DNA of 64,000 nt from Actinomycetospora lemnae (GCF_028737315.1 NZ_JAQZAO010000001.1:1-64000), one strand, 5' to 3'; shown: positions 27,914-36,017, numbered from the stretch's first letter. Program-made: numbers and translations. The notes: a model not told the origin generated them from the letters alone.

Positions 27914-28261
27914 CTACTGCTCCGCCCACGCGCGCGCGGGCGCGCACAGGAGGCCGTAGAGCACCACCGCGGCGGCGAGGAGCACCGGCACGCCCCACTC
28001 CGGGCGTCCGGAGGGCACGGCGGCGTAGAAGGCGCAGCCGATCGTCAGCAGCTGGGCGACGAGCGCCGGGCCACGGGCGCCCCGCTGGCCGCGCAGCAGC
28101 GCCACGGCCACGACCACCAGCCCGACGGCGAGCAGCACGACGAAGCCCCACACCGAGAACACCACGCCCGCGGCCACGAGGAGCGCCGCGACGACGACGC
28201 CGACCACCCCTTCGGCGAGCACGCCGAGTGCGGCGAGGCGCACGGGACGGGGTGGTGTCAC
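27914..28261 (-). CDS. Small four-helix membrane protein, unknown function
   Basis: A 115-residue hydrophobic protein with about four predicted membrane helices (LAALGVLAEGVVGVVVAALL; VWGFVVLLAVGLVVVAVALL; LVAQLLTIGCAFYAA; VPVLLAAAVVLYGLL). No family is recognised. GTG 28261 is the likely start. It diverges from the diacylglycerol-kinase-like gene (112 bases between) and precedes the methyltransferase gene. Confidence 0.65.
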   Translation of the reverse strand: MTPPRPVRLAALGVLAEGVVGVVVAALLVAAGVVFSVWGFVVLLAVGLVVVAVALLRGQRGARGPALVAQLLTIGCAFYAAVPSGRPEWGVPVLLAAAVVLYGLLCAPARAWAEQ

Positions 28262-28372
28262 GCCGATCAGGGTAGGCCGCGGACCCCCGTGTCCCTCGGT
28301 CGGCCGAGAGATCGGCGACATCGAGGGACCGCACCCCCCGACCGGAGTGGGAGTGCCGTCTACGGTGAGCGC

Positions 28373-29293
28373 GTGCGTGCGCTGCTCGTGGCCAATCCCT
28401 CGGCCACCACGACGACGGCGGCCGGTCAGGACGTCATCGCGCACGCGCTCGCCAGCGAGATCAAGCTCGACGTCGTCGCCACCCGCTACCGGGGGCACGC
28501 CGCCGAGCTCGCGGCCCGCGCCCGCGCCGAGGCCGTCGACCTCGTCGTGGTGCTCGGCGGCGACGGCACGGTGAACGAGGCCCTCAACGGCCTGCTCGCC
28601 GACGGGCCCGGCGAGCACGTCCCCGCGCTGGGCGTGGTGCCCGGCGGGTCGGCGAACGTCTTCGCCCGCGCCCTGGGCGTGCCCCGCGAGCCGCTGGAGG
28701 CCACCCACACGCTGCTGGGCGCCATCGCCGAGGGCCGCTCGCGCACCGTCGGGCTCGGGCGCGCCGACGAGCGGTGGTTCAGCTTCAACGCCGGGCTCGG
28801 GTGGGACGCCGACGTCATCGCGTCGATGGAGCGCGCCCGCGGGCGGGGCCGGGAGGCCACCCCGACCCGCTACGTCGCCACCTCGATCCGCCGCTGGACG
28901 CGCACGCGCCTCGACCCGCCCGACCTCACCGTCGAGATCGACGGCGAGGAGCCGGTGCCCGGCGTCCGCCTCGCGCTCGTGTCCAACACCGACCCGTGGA
29001 CCTACCTCGGGGCCCGGCCGGTGCGCACCAACCCCGGCTGCTCGTTCGACAGCGGCCTCGGCCTCTTCGCGCTCCGCTCGGTGGGCCTGCCGACGGTGCT
29101 GCGCCTCGTGCAGCAGGTCCTCAGCGCGCAGGGCGCGAGCGGCCTGAGGTCGGTCGTGCGGCGCGACGACGTGCCCGCGCTGCGGATCACGAGCGAGGAG
29201 CCGGTCAACCTCCAGGTGGACGGCGACCACCTCGGCCGGCGCAGCGACGTCGAGTTCGTGGCCGTCCCGGATGCCCTCCGCGTGGTCGTCTGA
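28373..29293 (+). CDS. Diacylglycerol/sphingosine kinase-like lipid kinase
   Basis: A 306-residue protein of the DAGK/LCB5 family, which phosphorylates lipid alcohols at the membrane. The nucleotide motif GGDGTVNEALNGL follows VDLVVVL, the second conserved block is GVVPGGSANVFARALG, and SFNAGLGWDADV fits the family. The C-terminal lobe has NPGCSFDSGLGLFALR and LQVDGDHLG. GTG 28373 gives the usual N-terminus (VRALLVANPSA). A single gene, followed by a 480-base gap. Confidence 0.9.
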   Translation: MRALLVANPSATTTTAAGQDVIAHALASEIKLDVVATRYRGHAAELAARARAEAVDLVVVLGGDGTVNEALNGLLADGPGEHVPALGVVPGGSANVFARALGVPREPLEATHTLLGAIAEGRSRTVGLGRADERWFSFNAGLGWDADVIASMERARGRGREATPTRYVATSIRRWTRTRLDPPDLTVEIDGEEPVPGVRLALVSNTDPWTYLGARPVRTNPGCSFDSGLGLFALRSVGLPTVLRLVQQVLSAQGASGLRSVVRRDDVPALRITSEEPVNLQVDGDHLGRRSDVEFVAVPDALRVVV

Positions 29294-29775
29294 GGGCCCG
29301 AAACGTGCCGGGCGTCAATTCGGTGTGAGCCGTGACGGACGGTCGGCGGGCTTCTGAATCGAGCCCAGCTGCTGACCGCTCGTCGTGGACTCCCGGACGG
29401 GTGGACGGTTCGTCGTGCTGTGGTCGTCGCTCGTCGCAGCCGGACGGTCATGACGGTCCGCGCTATTCCACTCACCGACCGAGTTCGCCCGTCGAGCCGC
29501 TTGGCACTCGATCTCCTCGGTCACGTCCTGCAGATTGTTTCGCATCCCCCGCGAATACCGGGAAGGACGCGCCGCCCGTGAGGGTCGCGAGTTCGGACCG
29601 GATGGGTCCGCCGTCGTGAAAGAGAGCGACCGGCGGGCGGGAGACAGGGCGACAGCGATGGTCCCCGGTCTCCACCGGCAGGTCGCGGGCCCGCCACGGG
29701 CCCGCGGCGACGTCGAGAAGACGACGACCACGACGGGTGCGCACCCCGAAGCGCCCCACCGAGGAGCTCAACAAG
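29294..29775. other. Long leader region of whiB1
   Basis: About 480 bases with distinctly lower GC than the genes around and no supportable coding sequence. It must hold the whiB1 promoter. Near its 3' end is a strong hairpin (29685-29705). I did not find a convincing CRP site of the kind known for mycobacterial whiB1. Confidence 0.5.
29685..29705 (+). promoter_or_regulatory. Strong hairpin in the whiB1 leader
   Basis: GCGGGCCCG (29685-29693) and CGGGCCCGC (29697-29705) form a perfect nine-base GC stem with a three-base loop, extended by partial pairing outside. It is 70 bases before the whiB1 ATG and could slow or stop RNA polymerase or shield the leader. The mechanism is an inference. Confidence 0.4.
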
Positions 29776-30030
29776 ATGGACTGGCGGAACGACGCTGCTT
29801 GCCGCGACGAGGACCCGGAACTGTTCTTCCCCGTCGGCACGAGCGGCCCCGCGCTCTCCCAGATCGCGCGCGCGAAAAGCGTCTGCCGGCGTTGCCCGGC
29901 GATGACCGAGTGCCTGAAGTGGGCGCTCGAGTCGGGTCAGGACGCGGGTGTCTGGGGCGGTGCGAGCGAGGACGAGCGCCGTGCGCTCAAGCGCCACGGC
30001 ATCCGGCCCGAGGTGCACACCGGCTTCTGA
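29776..30030 (+). CDS. whiB1: WhiB1-type iron-sulfur regulator
   Basis: An 84-residue Wbl protein with a [4Fe-4S] cluster that in mycobacteria binds SigA region 4 and reacts with nitric oxide. The four cluster Cys lie in DAACRDED, SVCRRCPAMTEC. GVWGG and the basic stretch DERRALKRHG form the DNA/sigma contact end. MDWRNDAACRDEDPELFFPV is nearly the M. tuberculosis WhiB1 start, so ATG 29776 (GAGGAG nine bases upstream) is used rather than the upstream ATG. The neighbour pdtaS is convergent, as in M. tuberculosis Rv3219-Rv3220c. Confidence 0.96.
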   Translation: MDWRNDAACRDEDPELFFPVGTSGPALSQIARAKSVCRRCPAMTECLKWALESGQDAGVWGGASEDERRALKRHGIRPEVHTGF

Positions 30031-30150
30031 TCGCCGACGCCACGCTCCCCGGCGTCGCGATCGCGGGCCGTGTCGGACGCTCGCTCCCCACGCGTCCGGC
30101 ACGCACCGGCCCGACGACAGCACCACCCAGCACCACCCAGCGAGACACGC

Positions 30151-30187
30151 GAGGCCCCGGTCCCGTCCACGGACGGACCGGGGCCTC
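30151..30187. terminator. Bidirectional terminator between whiB1 and pdtaS
   Basis: GAGGCCCCGGTCC and GGACCGGGGCCTC form a perfect 13-bp stem, extended by a GTCC/GGAC pair with one bulged base, between two convergent genes. It can end transcripts from both sides. Confidence 0.8.
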
Positions 30188-30217
30188 CGTGCGTCCGGGG
30201 GCCTGCTCGTCGCCGTC

Positions 30218-31735
30218 TCAGCGCCCGCGGTGCTGCAACGGCACCCGCAGCACGGCCCGCGTGCCGGCCTCGTCCCCCGGGCGCAGGCGCAGGGTGCCGG
30301 CCAGCTCGGAGTCGACGAGCGTGCGCACGATCTGCAGGCCCAGGCCCGTGGCCCGCTCCAGCGAGAACGTCTCGGGCAGGCCCCGCCCGTCGTCGCGGAC
30401 CTCCACCTCCAGCTGGGCGGCGGTCCGCGACGCCGCGATGACCACCGAGCCCGACGCCCGCTCGGCGAACCCGTGCTCGAGGGCGTTGGACACCAGCTCG
30501 GTCAGCACCATCACCAGCGGCGTCGCCATGACCGCCGGCAGCACCCCGACCCGGCCCTCCCGCCGCATGTCGACGCGGGCGCCGGGGCGGGCGAGGTCGT
30601 TCATCATCGGCAGGACGCGGTCGAGCACCTCGTCGATGTCGACCTTCTCGTCCACCGACGCCGCGAGCGCCTCGTGCACCAGGGCGATCGACGCCACCCG
30701 GCGCACCGACTCGGTGAGCGCCTCCTGGGCCTCCGTGTGCGGCGTGCGGCGGGCCTGCAGGCGCAGGAGGGCCGCGACGGTCTGCAGGTTGTTCTTCACG
30801 CGGTGGTGGATCTCGCGGATCGTCGCGTCCTTGCTCAGCAGGGCCCGGTCGCGGCGCCGGACGTCGGTGACGTCGCGGGCCAGGACGAGCGCGCCGCTGG
30901 GCACGCCGCGCGGGTGCAGCGGCAGGGCCCGCAGGACGGCGGTGGCGCCGTGACCGGTCAGTTCGGCGCGCTGGGAGGGGGTGCCGGCCAGCGCGCCCCG
31001 CACGTGCTCGGCCGCCTCGCCGCCCTCGAAGGCGTCGTCGGCGACCTCGCGGACGACGGCGGCCAGGTCGGCGCCCACGAGCTCCTCGCTCCAGCCGAGG
31101 CGGTGGAACGCCGACGCCGCGTTGGGGCTGGCGTAGAGCACGCGACCGCTCGTGCTGATGCGCACCAGCCCGTCGCCCACCCGCGGCGACGAGCGGCCCT
31201 CGTCGTGCCCCTCGGCGGTCGGGAAGGTGCCGTCGGCGATCATCTGGCACAGGTCGGTGGCGACGGCGAGGTACGAGATCTCGAGGGTGCTCGGGACGCG
31301 GGGCGCGGCGAGGTTCGTGTCGCGGCCCAGGACGGCGACGACGCCGCCGCCGGGCTCGCGCACCGGCACCACCTCGCGGCGCACCGACCGGCCCCGGTGC
31401 CAGCGCGGCTGGTCCTCCCGGCGCAGCGTGGCGTCCTGCAGCGCCCGCTCGAGCTGGGGGCGCTGGCTGGCCGAGGCGGCCGCGCCGACCATGTCCTCGG
31501 GGTGGGCGGTCGCCGTCGTCGTCGGGCGGCACTGGGCCACGCACAGGAACTCGACCTCGTCGATGGGACCAGCTCCGCTGCGCTCCGTGTTCCGCGCCAC
31601 CGGCACCCACAGCAGGAAGTCCGCGAACGACAGGTCGGCCAGCAGCTGCCACTCGGCGACCACGCGCTGCAGGTGGGCCGCCGCGGCCCCGGAGAGCGCG
31701 GTGTGGGCCGCGAGCAGGTTCTGCAGTGTCGACAC
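30218..31735 (-). CDS. pdtaS: Cytosolic sensor histidine kinase PdtaS
   Basis: A 505-residue soluble kinase of the PdtaS/PdtaR two-component system, whose partner is an ANTAR antiterminator. The N-terminal GAF-like domain (EWQLLADLSFADFLLWVPV, FLCVAQCRP) is followed by a PAS domain (about 150-280), the HisKA_2 phospho-acceptor box REIHHRVKNNLQTVA near 310 and an HATPase domain (DDGRGLPETF). GTG 31735 gives the VSTLQNLLAAHTALSG start that matches M. tuberculosis Rv3220c. A stretch of about ten residues (NTERSGAGPI) inside the GAF domain is coded by a copy of the dispersed ERSG repeat and is absent from the mycobacterial sequence I recall. Confidence 0.94.
   Translation of the reverse strand: MSTLQNLLAAHTALSGAAAAHLQRVVAEWQLLADLSFADFLLWVPVARNTERSGAGPIDEVEFLCVAQCRPTTTATAHPEDMVGAAASASQRPQLERALQDATLRREDQPRWHRGRSVRREVVPVREPGGGVVAVLGRDTNLAAPRVPSTLEISYLAVATDLCQMIADGTFPTAEGHDEGRSSPRVGDGLVRISTSGRVLYASPNAASAFHRLGWSEELVGADLAAVVREVADDAFEGGEAAEHVRGALAGTPSQRAELTGHGATAVLRALPLHPRGVPSGALVLARDVTDVRRRDRALLSKDATIREIHHRVKNNLQTVAALLRLQARRTPHTEAQEALTESVRRVASIALVHEALAASVDEKVDIDEVLDRVLPMMNDLARPGARVDMRREGRVGVLPAVMATPLVMVLTELVSNALEHGFAERASGSVVIAASRTAAQLEVEVRDDGRGLPETFSLERATGLGLQIVRTLVDSELAGTLRLRPGDEAGTRAVLRVPLQHRGR
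31565..31593 (-). repeat. Dispersed ERSG repeat, copy C (inside pdtaS)
   Basis: On the minus strand the sequence ACACGGAGCGCAGCGGAGCT corresponds to the element core. It is translated in the pdtaS frame as NTERSGAG, the same reading frame as in copies A and B, and falls in a loop between two conserved GAF-domain strands. Confidence 0.75.
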
Positions 31736-31794
31736 CGGTCGTGCGCGGTTCCCGCTGCCGACACTGCCCATGGGGATCATCCAACCACCGCGCC

Positions 31795-31819
31795 GGGAGA
31801 CGGAGCGGAGCTCGACCCA
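31795..31819 (+). repeat. Dispersed ERSG repeat, copy D (pdtaS-bL37 intergenic)
   Basis: GGGAGACGGAG followed by CGGAGCTCGACCCA. It equals the consensus except for a five-base deletion (CGCAG) in the middle. It lies between the divergent pdtaS and bL37 genes and so overlaps their promoter region. Confidence 0.8.
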
Positions 31820-31859
31820 TAGGGAGGGGCACGAACCCCCGACGTGGGACGATGGGGGC

Positions 31860-31934
31860 ATGTCGAAGCGCGCGCGCCAGAAGCGGGACCGCAAGAAGAA
31901 GGCCAGCAACCACGGCAAGCGCCCCAACAGCTGA
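31860..31934 (+). CDS. Ribosomal protein bL37 (24 residues)
   Basis: A 24-codon gene whose product starts MSKRARQKRDRKKKAS and ends NHGKRPNS. It is extremely basic and matches the tiny actinobacterial large-subunit protein bL37 seen in mycobacterial ribosome structures. ATG 31860; stop at 31932-31934. A strong terminator starts 19 bases after the stop, which supports a real transcription unit. It is easily missed because of its length. Confidence 0.88.
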   Translation: MSKRARQKRDRKKKASNHGKRPNS

Positions 31935-31953
31935 GCGCCTGCCCCGCACGCAC

Positions 31954-31990
31954 GAAGGGCCCGTCCGCGACGATCGCGGGCGGGCCCTTC
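31954..31990. terminator. Bidirectional terminator between bL37 and rsrA
   Basis: A 16-bp stem (31954-31969 with 31975-31990, one G-U pair) and a five-base loop ACGAT. It lies between convergent genes and is placed to end both bL37 and sigR-rsrA transcripts. Confidence 0.85.
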
Positions 31991-32006
31991 GGCGTCCTCG
32001 GGGTGT

Positions 32007-32345
32007 CTAGCTGCGCCAGGACTCGACGCGGGTCTGGTTGACCTCGACGACGGTGCCGGCCGGGCTGCGCTCGATGGTGACCTCGGCCTGCTCGAGCACC
32101 GCGGCGCGGATCTGCTCGCGCAGCCGCTGGTGCAGGCCCTCGGGGGCGTGCTCGCCGCCGCAGCTGCGCCCGAGCAGCGTCTTCACCTTCTCCTCGAGGC
32201 CGTAGCGCGCGAGGCACGGGCCGCACTCGTCGAGGTGGCGGCGCAGCTGGGCGTCGCGGGCCTCGTCGCATTCGTGGTCGAGCAGCAGCCACACCTCGGC
32301 GAGGACCTCGGAGCAGTCGGTCTCGTGGGGCTTCCCGCAGCTCAT
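32007..32345 (-). CDS. rsrA: Mycothiol-system anti-sigma factor RsrA/RshA
   Basis: A 112-residue soluble zinc anti-sigma factor that binds SigR and releases it when its thiols are oxidised. The ZAS motif H-x3-C-x2-C is HLDECGPC, with further Cys at positions 3 and 11 and in GRSCGG. The start overlaps the sigR stop (ATGA), giving coupled synthesis. It is transcribed leftward with sigR and ends at the shared terminator with bL37. Confidence 0.95.
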   Translation of the reverse strand: MSCGKPHETDCSEVLAEVWLLLDHECDEARDAQLRRHLDECGPCLARYGLEEKVKTLLGRSCGGEHAPEGLHQRLREQIRAAVLEQAEVTIERSPAGTVVEVNQTRVESWRS

Positions 32346-33082
32346 CGTCCGGCCCCCTCTCGGGTGGTCACCCGGTCCGCACCGTCGCGGACCGCGCCGT
32401 CACGGGACGCGCCGTCACGCGCCGCACCGTCACCGCTGCCCAGGCCGTCGCGGATGAAGCCGCGGTCGCGGGCGGTGTCGGTGAGCGCCTCGCGCAGCTG
32501 CCGGCGTCCCCGGTGCAGCCGCGACATCACCGTGCCGATGGGCGTGCCCATGATCTCGGCGATCTCCTTGTAGGCGAAGCCCTCGACGTCGGCGAGGTAC
32601 ACCGCCATCCGGAAGTCGTCGGGCAGGCTCTGCAGCGCGTCCCGGATGTCGGTGTCGGGCAGGTTCTCCAGCGCCTCGGCCTCGGCCGAGGGCAGGCCGG
32701 CCGAGCTGTGCTCACCGGCCTGGGCGAGCTGCCAGTCGGTGATCTCCTCCGTGGGCGACTGCTGGGGCTGGCGCTGCCGCTTGCGGTAGGTGTTGATGTA
32801 GGAGTTGGTGAGGATGCGGTACAGCCACGCCTTGAGGTTCGTGCCGGGCGTGAACGAGGCGAACGACGAGTACGCCTTGAGCACCGTCTCCTGCACCAGG
32901 TCCTCGGCGTCGGCGGGGTTGCGCGTCATCCGCAGCGCCGCCGCGTAGAGCTGGTCGACCATCGGCATCGCGTCGCGCTCGAAGCGCTCCGCGCGCTGGG
33001 CGGGCGTCTCGGACGCCACGTCGACCTGGTCGCTCTCGTCAGGGCTCTCGTGAGGTGGAACAGCCCTCGCCGCGTCGGCCAC
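32342..33082 (-). CDS. sigR: Thiol-oxidative-stress sigma factor SigR (SigH in mycobacteria)
   Basis: A 246-residue ECF sigma factor controlling the thioredoxin/mycothiol disulphide-stress response. Region 2 has [17 protein letters not shown] and [16 protein letters not shown]; region 4 has [23 protein letters not shown] 33082 has GGGAG about five bases upstream and gives the usual length. An in-frame ATG at 33256 would add 58 residues and lies right at the predicted start point of a SigR-type promoter, so a longer isoform is likely (compare the sigma-R-prime form of Streptomyces coelicolor). The C-terminal tail is a DGA/RDGA low-complexity stretch coded by short DNA repeats. Confidence 0.95.
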   Translation of the reverse strand: MADAARAVPPHESPDESDQVDVASETPAQRAERFERDAMPMVDQLYAAALRMTRNPADAEDLVQETVLKAYSSFASFTPGTNLKAWLYRILTNSYINTYRKRQRQPQQSPTEEITDWQLAQAGEHSSAGLPSAEAEALENLPDTDIRDALQSLPDDFRMAVYLADVEGFAYKEIAEIMGTPIGTVMSRLHRGRRQLREALTDTARDRGFIRDGLGSGDGAARDGASRDGAVRDGADRVTTREGAGR

Positions 33083-33264
33083 GGGGCTCCCTTCGGGCCG
33101 CGCCCTCGGCGCGGTCGGGACGTCGATGAATCCCGCGGAGACTACCCGCGCCGGGCGCAGGACATCCCGACCCGCGGACGACGTCACGCCGTCGTACGGC
33201 GTCGCGTCGGCCGGGACAGCCGTCCCGGCCTCCGCCATCGTCATCACTGCTGGCATGTCCGGCT

Positions 33265-33292
33265 CAACGCGGCGGCGGGGTCCGCGATTCCC
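33265..33292 (-). promoter_or_regulatory. SigR-dependent promoter (autoregulation)
   Basis: On the minus strand GGGAAT (33292-33287), an 18-base spacer and GTTG (33268-33265) match the SigR consensus GGAAT-N18-GTT. The expected transcription start is at or within a base or two of 33256, the A of an in-frame ATG for an extended SigR. Hence a leaderless mRNA is predicted. Confidence 0.7.
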
Positions 33293-33337
33293 CTGCCGAG
33301 GGCGGTGCGGGCACAGCCCGGACTACCCTCGGTCGCC

Positions 33338-33868
33338 GTGGCGCGACGAGCGGCGGCGGCGACCCCGGCCCTGGCCGCGCTCGACGACGCCGGCGTCGCG
33401 TACACGACGCACCCGTACACGGCTCCGGGCCGGACCGCCTCCCCGTCGGGTCGAGCTCCGCTGCGCTCCGTCTCCTACGGCACCGAGGCCGCCGAGGCCC
33501 TCGGCCTCGACCCGGCCCGGGTGTTCAAGACGCTGGTCGCCGAGGTGGACGGGACGCCGGTGCTGGCGATGGTGCCCGTGGCCGGGACCCTCGACCTCAA
33601 GGCCCTCGCCGCGGCCCGCGGCGGCAAGCGGGCGGTGATGGCCGACCCGGCCGTGGCCCAGCGGCTCACCGGCTCCGTGGTCGGCGGCATCGCCCCGCTC
33701 GGCAGCCGCCAGCCCCTGGACGTCGTGATCGACCTCTCGGTGGCCGACCACGGCACCGTCTTCTGCTCGGCAGGCCGCCGGGGGCTGCAGGTGGAGCTGG
33801 CCCCCGACGACCTGGTCACCGCGACGGGCGGGGACCTCGCCGAGATCGCCTCGGGTCAGGACGCCTAG
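33338..33868 (+). CDS. ybaK: Cys-tRNA(Pro)/(Cys) deacylase YbaK
   Basis: A 176-residue trans-editing enzyme that hydrolyses mischarged Cys-tRNA(Pro). The conserved parts are HPYT, YGTEAAEALGLDPARVFKTL, ADPAVAQRLTGSVVGGIAPLG and CSAGRRGLQVELAPDDL. GTG 33338 is used. Between HPYT and SYGTEAA there are about ten residues (PSGRAPLRSV) that the E. coli protein lacks; these are exactly the part coded by a copy of the dispersed repeat. The insertion sits in an N-terminal loop, and the enzyme looks otherwise intact. The stop shares CTAG with the stop of the convergent epoxide hydrolase. Confidence 0.93.
   Translation: MARRAAAATPALAALDDAGVAYTTHPYTAPGRTASPSGRAPLRSVSYGTEAAEALGLDPARVFKTLVAEVDGTPVLAMVPVAGTLDLKALAAARGGKRAVMADPAVAQRLTGSVVGGIAPLGSRQPLDVVIDLSVADHGTVFCSAGRRGLQVELAPDDLVTATGGDLAEIASGQDA
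33448..33475 (-). repeat. Dispersed ERSG repeat, copy E (inside ybaK)
   Basis: A near-complete copy in the opposite orientation to the gene: the plus strand reads GGGTCGAGCTCCGCTG followed by CGCTCCGTCTCC. It adds codons for GRAPLRSVS without breaking the frame. It is practically identical to copy F. Confidence 0.85.
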
Positions 33869-34992
33869 GCCCGGCCGAAGAACACCCGCAGGTCGGCGAC
33901 GATCGCCTCGGGCACCTCCAGCGCGGCGAAGTGCCCGCCCCGGGAGTGCCGGCTCCAGTGCACGACGTCCGTGTTGTCCCGCTCGGCGAACACCTTGATC
34001 GTCTGGAAGTCGTCGGCGAACACCTGCACCCCGGTCCGCGCCGCGCTGACCCGCGGTTCGGCGCCGGCCTGCGCGTCCTCGCGGTAGAAGCGCACGGCCG
34101 TGGACGCGGTGTTGGTGAGCCAGTAGAGCGAGGCCTGGGTGAGGATCTGGTCCTCGGTGACCAGGCTCGTCCCGTTGCCGAAGGCGTTGAACAGCTCGTC
34201 GTAGGCGAGCTGCGCGACCGGCGAGTCGGCGAGCCCGACGGCCACCGTCTGCGGGCGCGAGGCGTTCATCGTGTTGTAGCCGCCCACCTGCTGGAACCAC
34301 TGCATGTGCTCCAGGCCGGCGTGGTCGGACGGCTCGAGGCGCTCGAACTCCGACGGGTCGCCCGAGGGGAAGCTGAACAGCTGCAGGACGTGCAGGCCGA
34401 GGAAGCCGGGCGGGTCGAGCAGGCCGATCTCGCGGGCGATCATCGCGCCGGCGTCGCTGCCGTGGGCGCCGTAGGCGTCGTAGCCGAGGCGGCGCATCAG
34501 GGCGTCGTAGGTGCGGGCGATGCGGGCGGTGGTCCAGCCGCGCTCGTCCAGCGGCGTCGAGAAGGCGAAGCCCGGCATCGAGGGCACGACCACCGAGAAC
34601 GCGTCCTCGGCCCGCCCGCCGTGGGCGACGGGGTCGGTGAGCGGGCCGACGAGGTCCAGGAACTCGGCGAACGACCCCGGGTAGGTGTGCAGCAGGAGCA
34701 GCGGGGTGGCGTCCGCCTCGGCCGAGGGCACGTGCACGAAGTGGATCGTCTGGCCGTCGATCTCGGTGAGGTACTGCGGCACGGCGTTCATGCGCGCCTC
34801 CTGGGCGCGCCAGTCGAAGGTGGTGCGCCAGCGCTCGACCATGCCGGCGAGGTAGTGGTTCGGGGTGCCGTAGTCCCAGTCGTCCCCCGGCGCCGGGCGC
34901 GGGAGGCGGGTGCGGGCGAGCCGGTCGGCGAGGTCGTCGAGGTCGGCCTGCGGGACCTCGATGGTGAAGGGGGTGATCTCTGCGCTGCTCAT
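33865..34992 (-). CDS. Epoxide hydrolase family protein (EHN domain)
   Basis: A 375-residue alpha/beta hydrolase of the juvenile-hormone/microsomal epoxide hydrolase group. The N-terminal EHN domain (WDYGTPNHYLAGMVERWR, FDWRAQEARMNAVPQY) precedes the fold. The HTYPGSF loop forms the oxyanion region, the likely nucleophile Asp lies in GAHGSDAGAMIA, and the catalytic His in RGGHFAALE. ATG 34992 has GAGGAG-like sequence upstream. The WYL regulator gene diverges 63 bases away and probably controls it. The substrate is unknown. Confidence 0.9.
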   Translation of the reverse strand: MSSAEITPFTIEVPQADLDDLADRLARTRLPRPAPGDDWDYGTPNHYLAGMVERWRTTFDWRAQEARMNAVPQYLTEIDGQTIHFVHVPSAEADATPLLLLHTYPGSFAEFLDLVGPLTDPVAHGGRAEDAFSVVVPSMPGFAFSTPLDERGWTTARIARTYDALMRRLGYDAYGAHGSDAGAMIAREIGLLDPPGFLGLHVLQLFSFPSGDPSEFERLEPSDHAGLEHMQWFQQVGGYNTMNASRPQTVAVGLADSPVAQLAYDELFNAFGNGTSLVTEDQILTQASLYWLTNTASTAVRFYREDAQAGAEPRVSAARTGVQVFADDFQTIKVFAERDNTDVVHWSRHSRGGHFAALEVPEAIVADLRVFFGRA

Positions 34993-35055
34993 GAGGAGAA
35001 CGGTAGGGAGCAACCAGGCACCGATCGTTCCTCGTTCTACGGCATCCTCGCCGTC

Positions 35056-36015
35056 GTGCGCGACACCGCGGCCCGGATGCTGGCCCTCCTCTCGCTGCTG
35101 CAGTCCCGGCCCGACTGGCCCGGTCCGGAGCTCGCCGAGCGCCTCGGCGTCGGCGTGCGGACCGTGCGCAACGACGTCGCGCGGCTGCGCGAGCTCGGCT
35201 ACCCCGTCGACGCCGAGACCGGGCGGGCCGGTCACTACCGGCTCGGCGTCGGGGCGTCGCTGCCGCCGCTGCTCCTCGACGACGACGAGGCCGTCGCCGT
35301 GGCCCTCGGTCTGCGCGCCGGCACCGGGCTCGCCGGTACGCAGGAGGCGGCGGGGCGCGCGCTGACCAAGCTCGAGCGCGTCCTCCCCCACCGCCTGCGC
35401 CGCACCGTCGCCGCGCTCACCGCCGCCACCACCGCGGGCCCCGAGAACACCGTCTCCGACGCCCCCGACCCCGAGGTCGACCCCGCCCTGCTGCGCACCG
35501 TCGCCGAGGCGATCCGGGACCACACGGCGCTGCGGGTGGCCGTCGCCGATGGGCCGGCCGGTCCTGCCCGGGTCCTCGAGCCCTACCGCCTCGTGAGCTG
35601 GGAGCGCCGCTGGTACGTCGTGGTGCGCTCGCCGGACCGCGGGACGTGGACCGTGCTGCGGGCCGACGGCCTCGAGCTGCGCACCCCGGGCGGTCCGCGC
35701 TTCACCCCCGTCGAGCCGCCCGAGGACCTCACCGACCTGGTGCTGCGCGAGGTCGCCGTCCGGGGCTGGACGGTGCACGCCCGGATCCTCGTCCACGCGC
35801 CGGCCGCGGCGGTGCTGGCGAGGATCAACCCCGCGGTCGGGGTGGTCGAGGCCCGCGACGCGCGCACCTGCGTGCTCGTCACCGGCGCCGACAGCGTCGC
35901 CACCCTCGCGGCCTACGTCGGCATGCTCGACCTGGACTTCCGCGTCGAGGGCCCGCCCGAGCTCGTCGCCCAGCTGCGGACGACGGGCGAGCGCTACCTG
36001 CGAGCCGTCCGATGA
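35056..36015 (+). CDS. HTH-WYL transcriptional regulator
   Basis: A 319-residue regulator. The N-terminal winged helix-turn-helix (ARMLALLSLLQSRPDWPGPE, LAERLGVGVRTVRNDVARLR) is followed by a WYL domain, with the family tyrosine/leucine box reading EPYRLVSWERRWYVV, and a WCX-type C-terminal domain. WYL domains bind nucleotides or other small ligands. GTG 35056 is the start. Divergent from the epoxide hydrolase, so a local regulator is likely. The stop is followed after two bases by copy F of the dispersed repeat. Confidence 0.9.
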   Translation: MRDTAARMLALLSLLQSRPDWPGPELAERLGVGVRTVRNDVARLRELGYPVDAETGRAGHYRLGVGASLPPLLLDDDEAVAVALGLRAGTGLAGTQEAAGRALTKLERVLPHRLRRTVAALTAATTAGPENTVSDAPDPEVDPALLRTVAEAIRDHTALRVAVADGPAGPARVLEPYRLVSWERRWYVVVRSPDRGTWTVLRADGLELRTPGGPRFTPVEPPEDLTDLVLREVAVRGWTVHARILVHAPAAAVLARINPAVGVVEARDARTCVLVTGADSVATLAAYVGMLDLDFRVEGPPELVAQLRTTGERYLRAVR

Positions 36016-36017
36016 TC

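Noticed and set aside
29315-29731. Small reverse open frame in the whiB1 leader
   Set aside because: There is no family similarity, no ribosome site and a composition unlike neighbouring genes; the region is more likely a leader.
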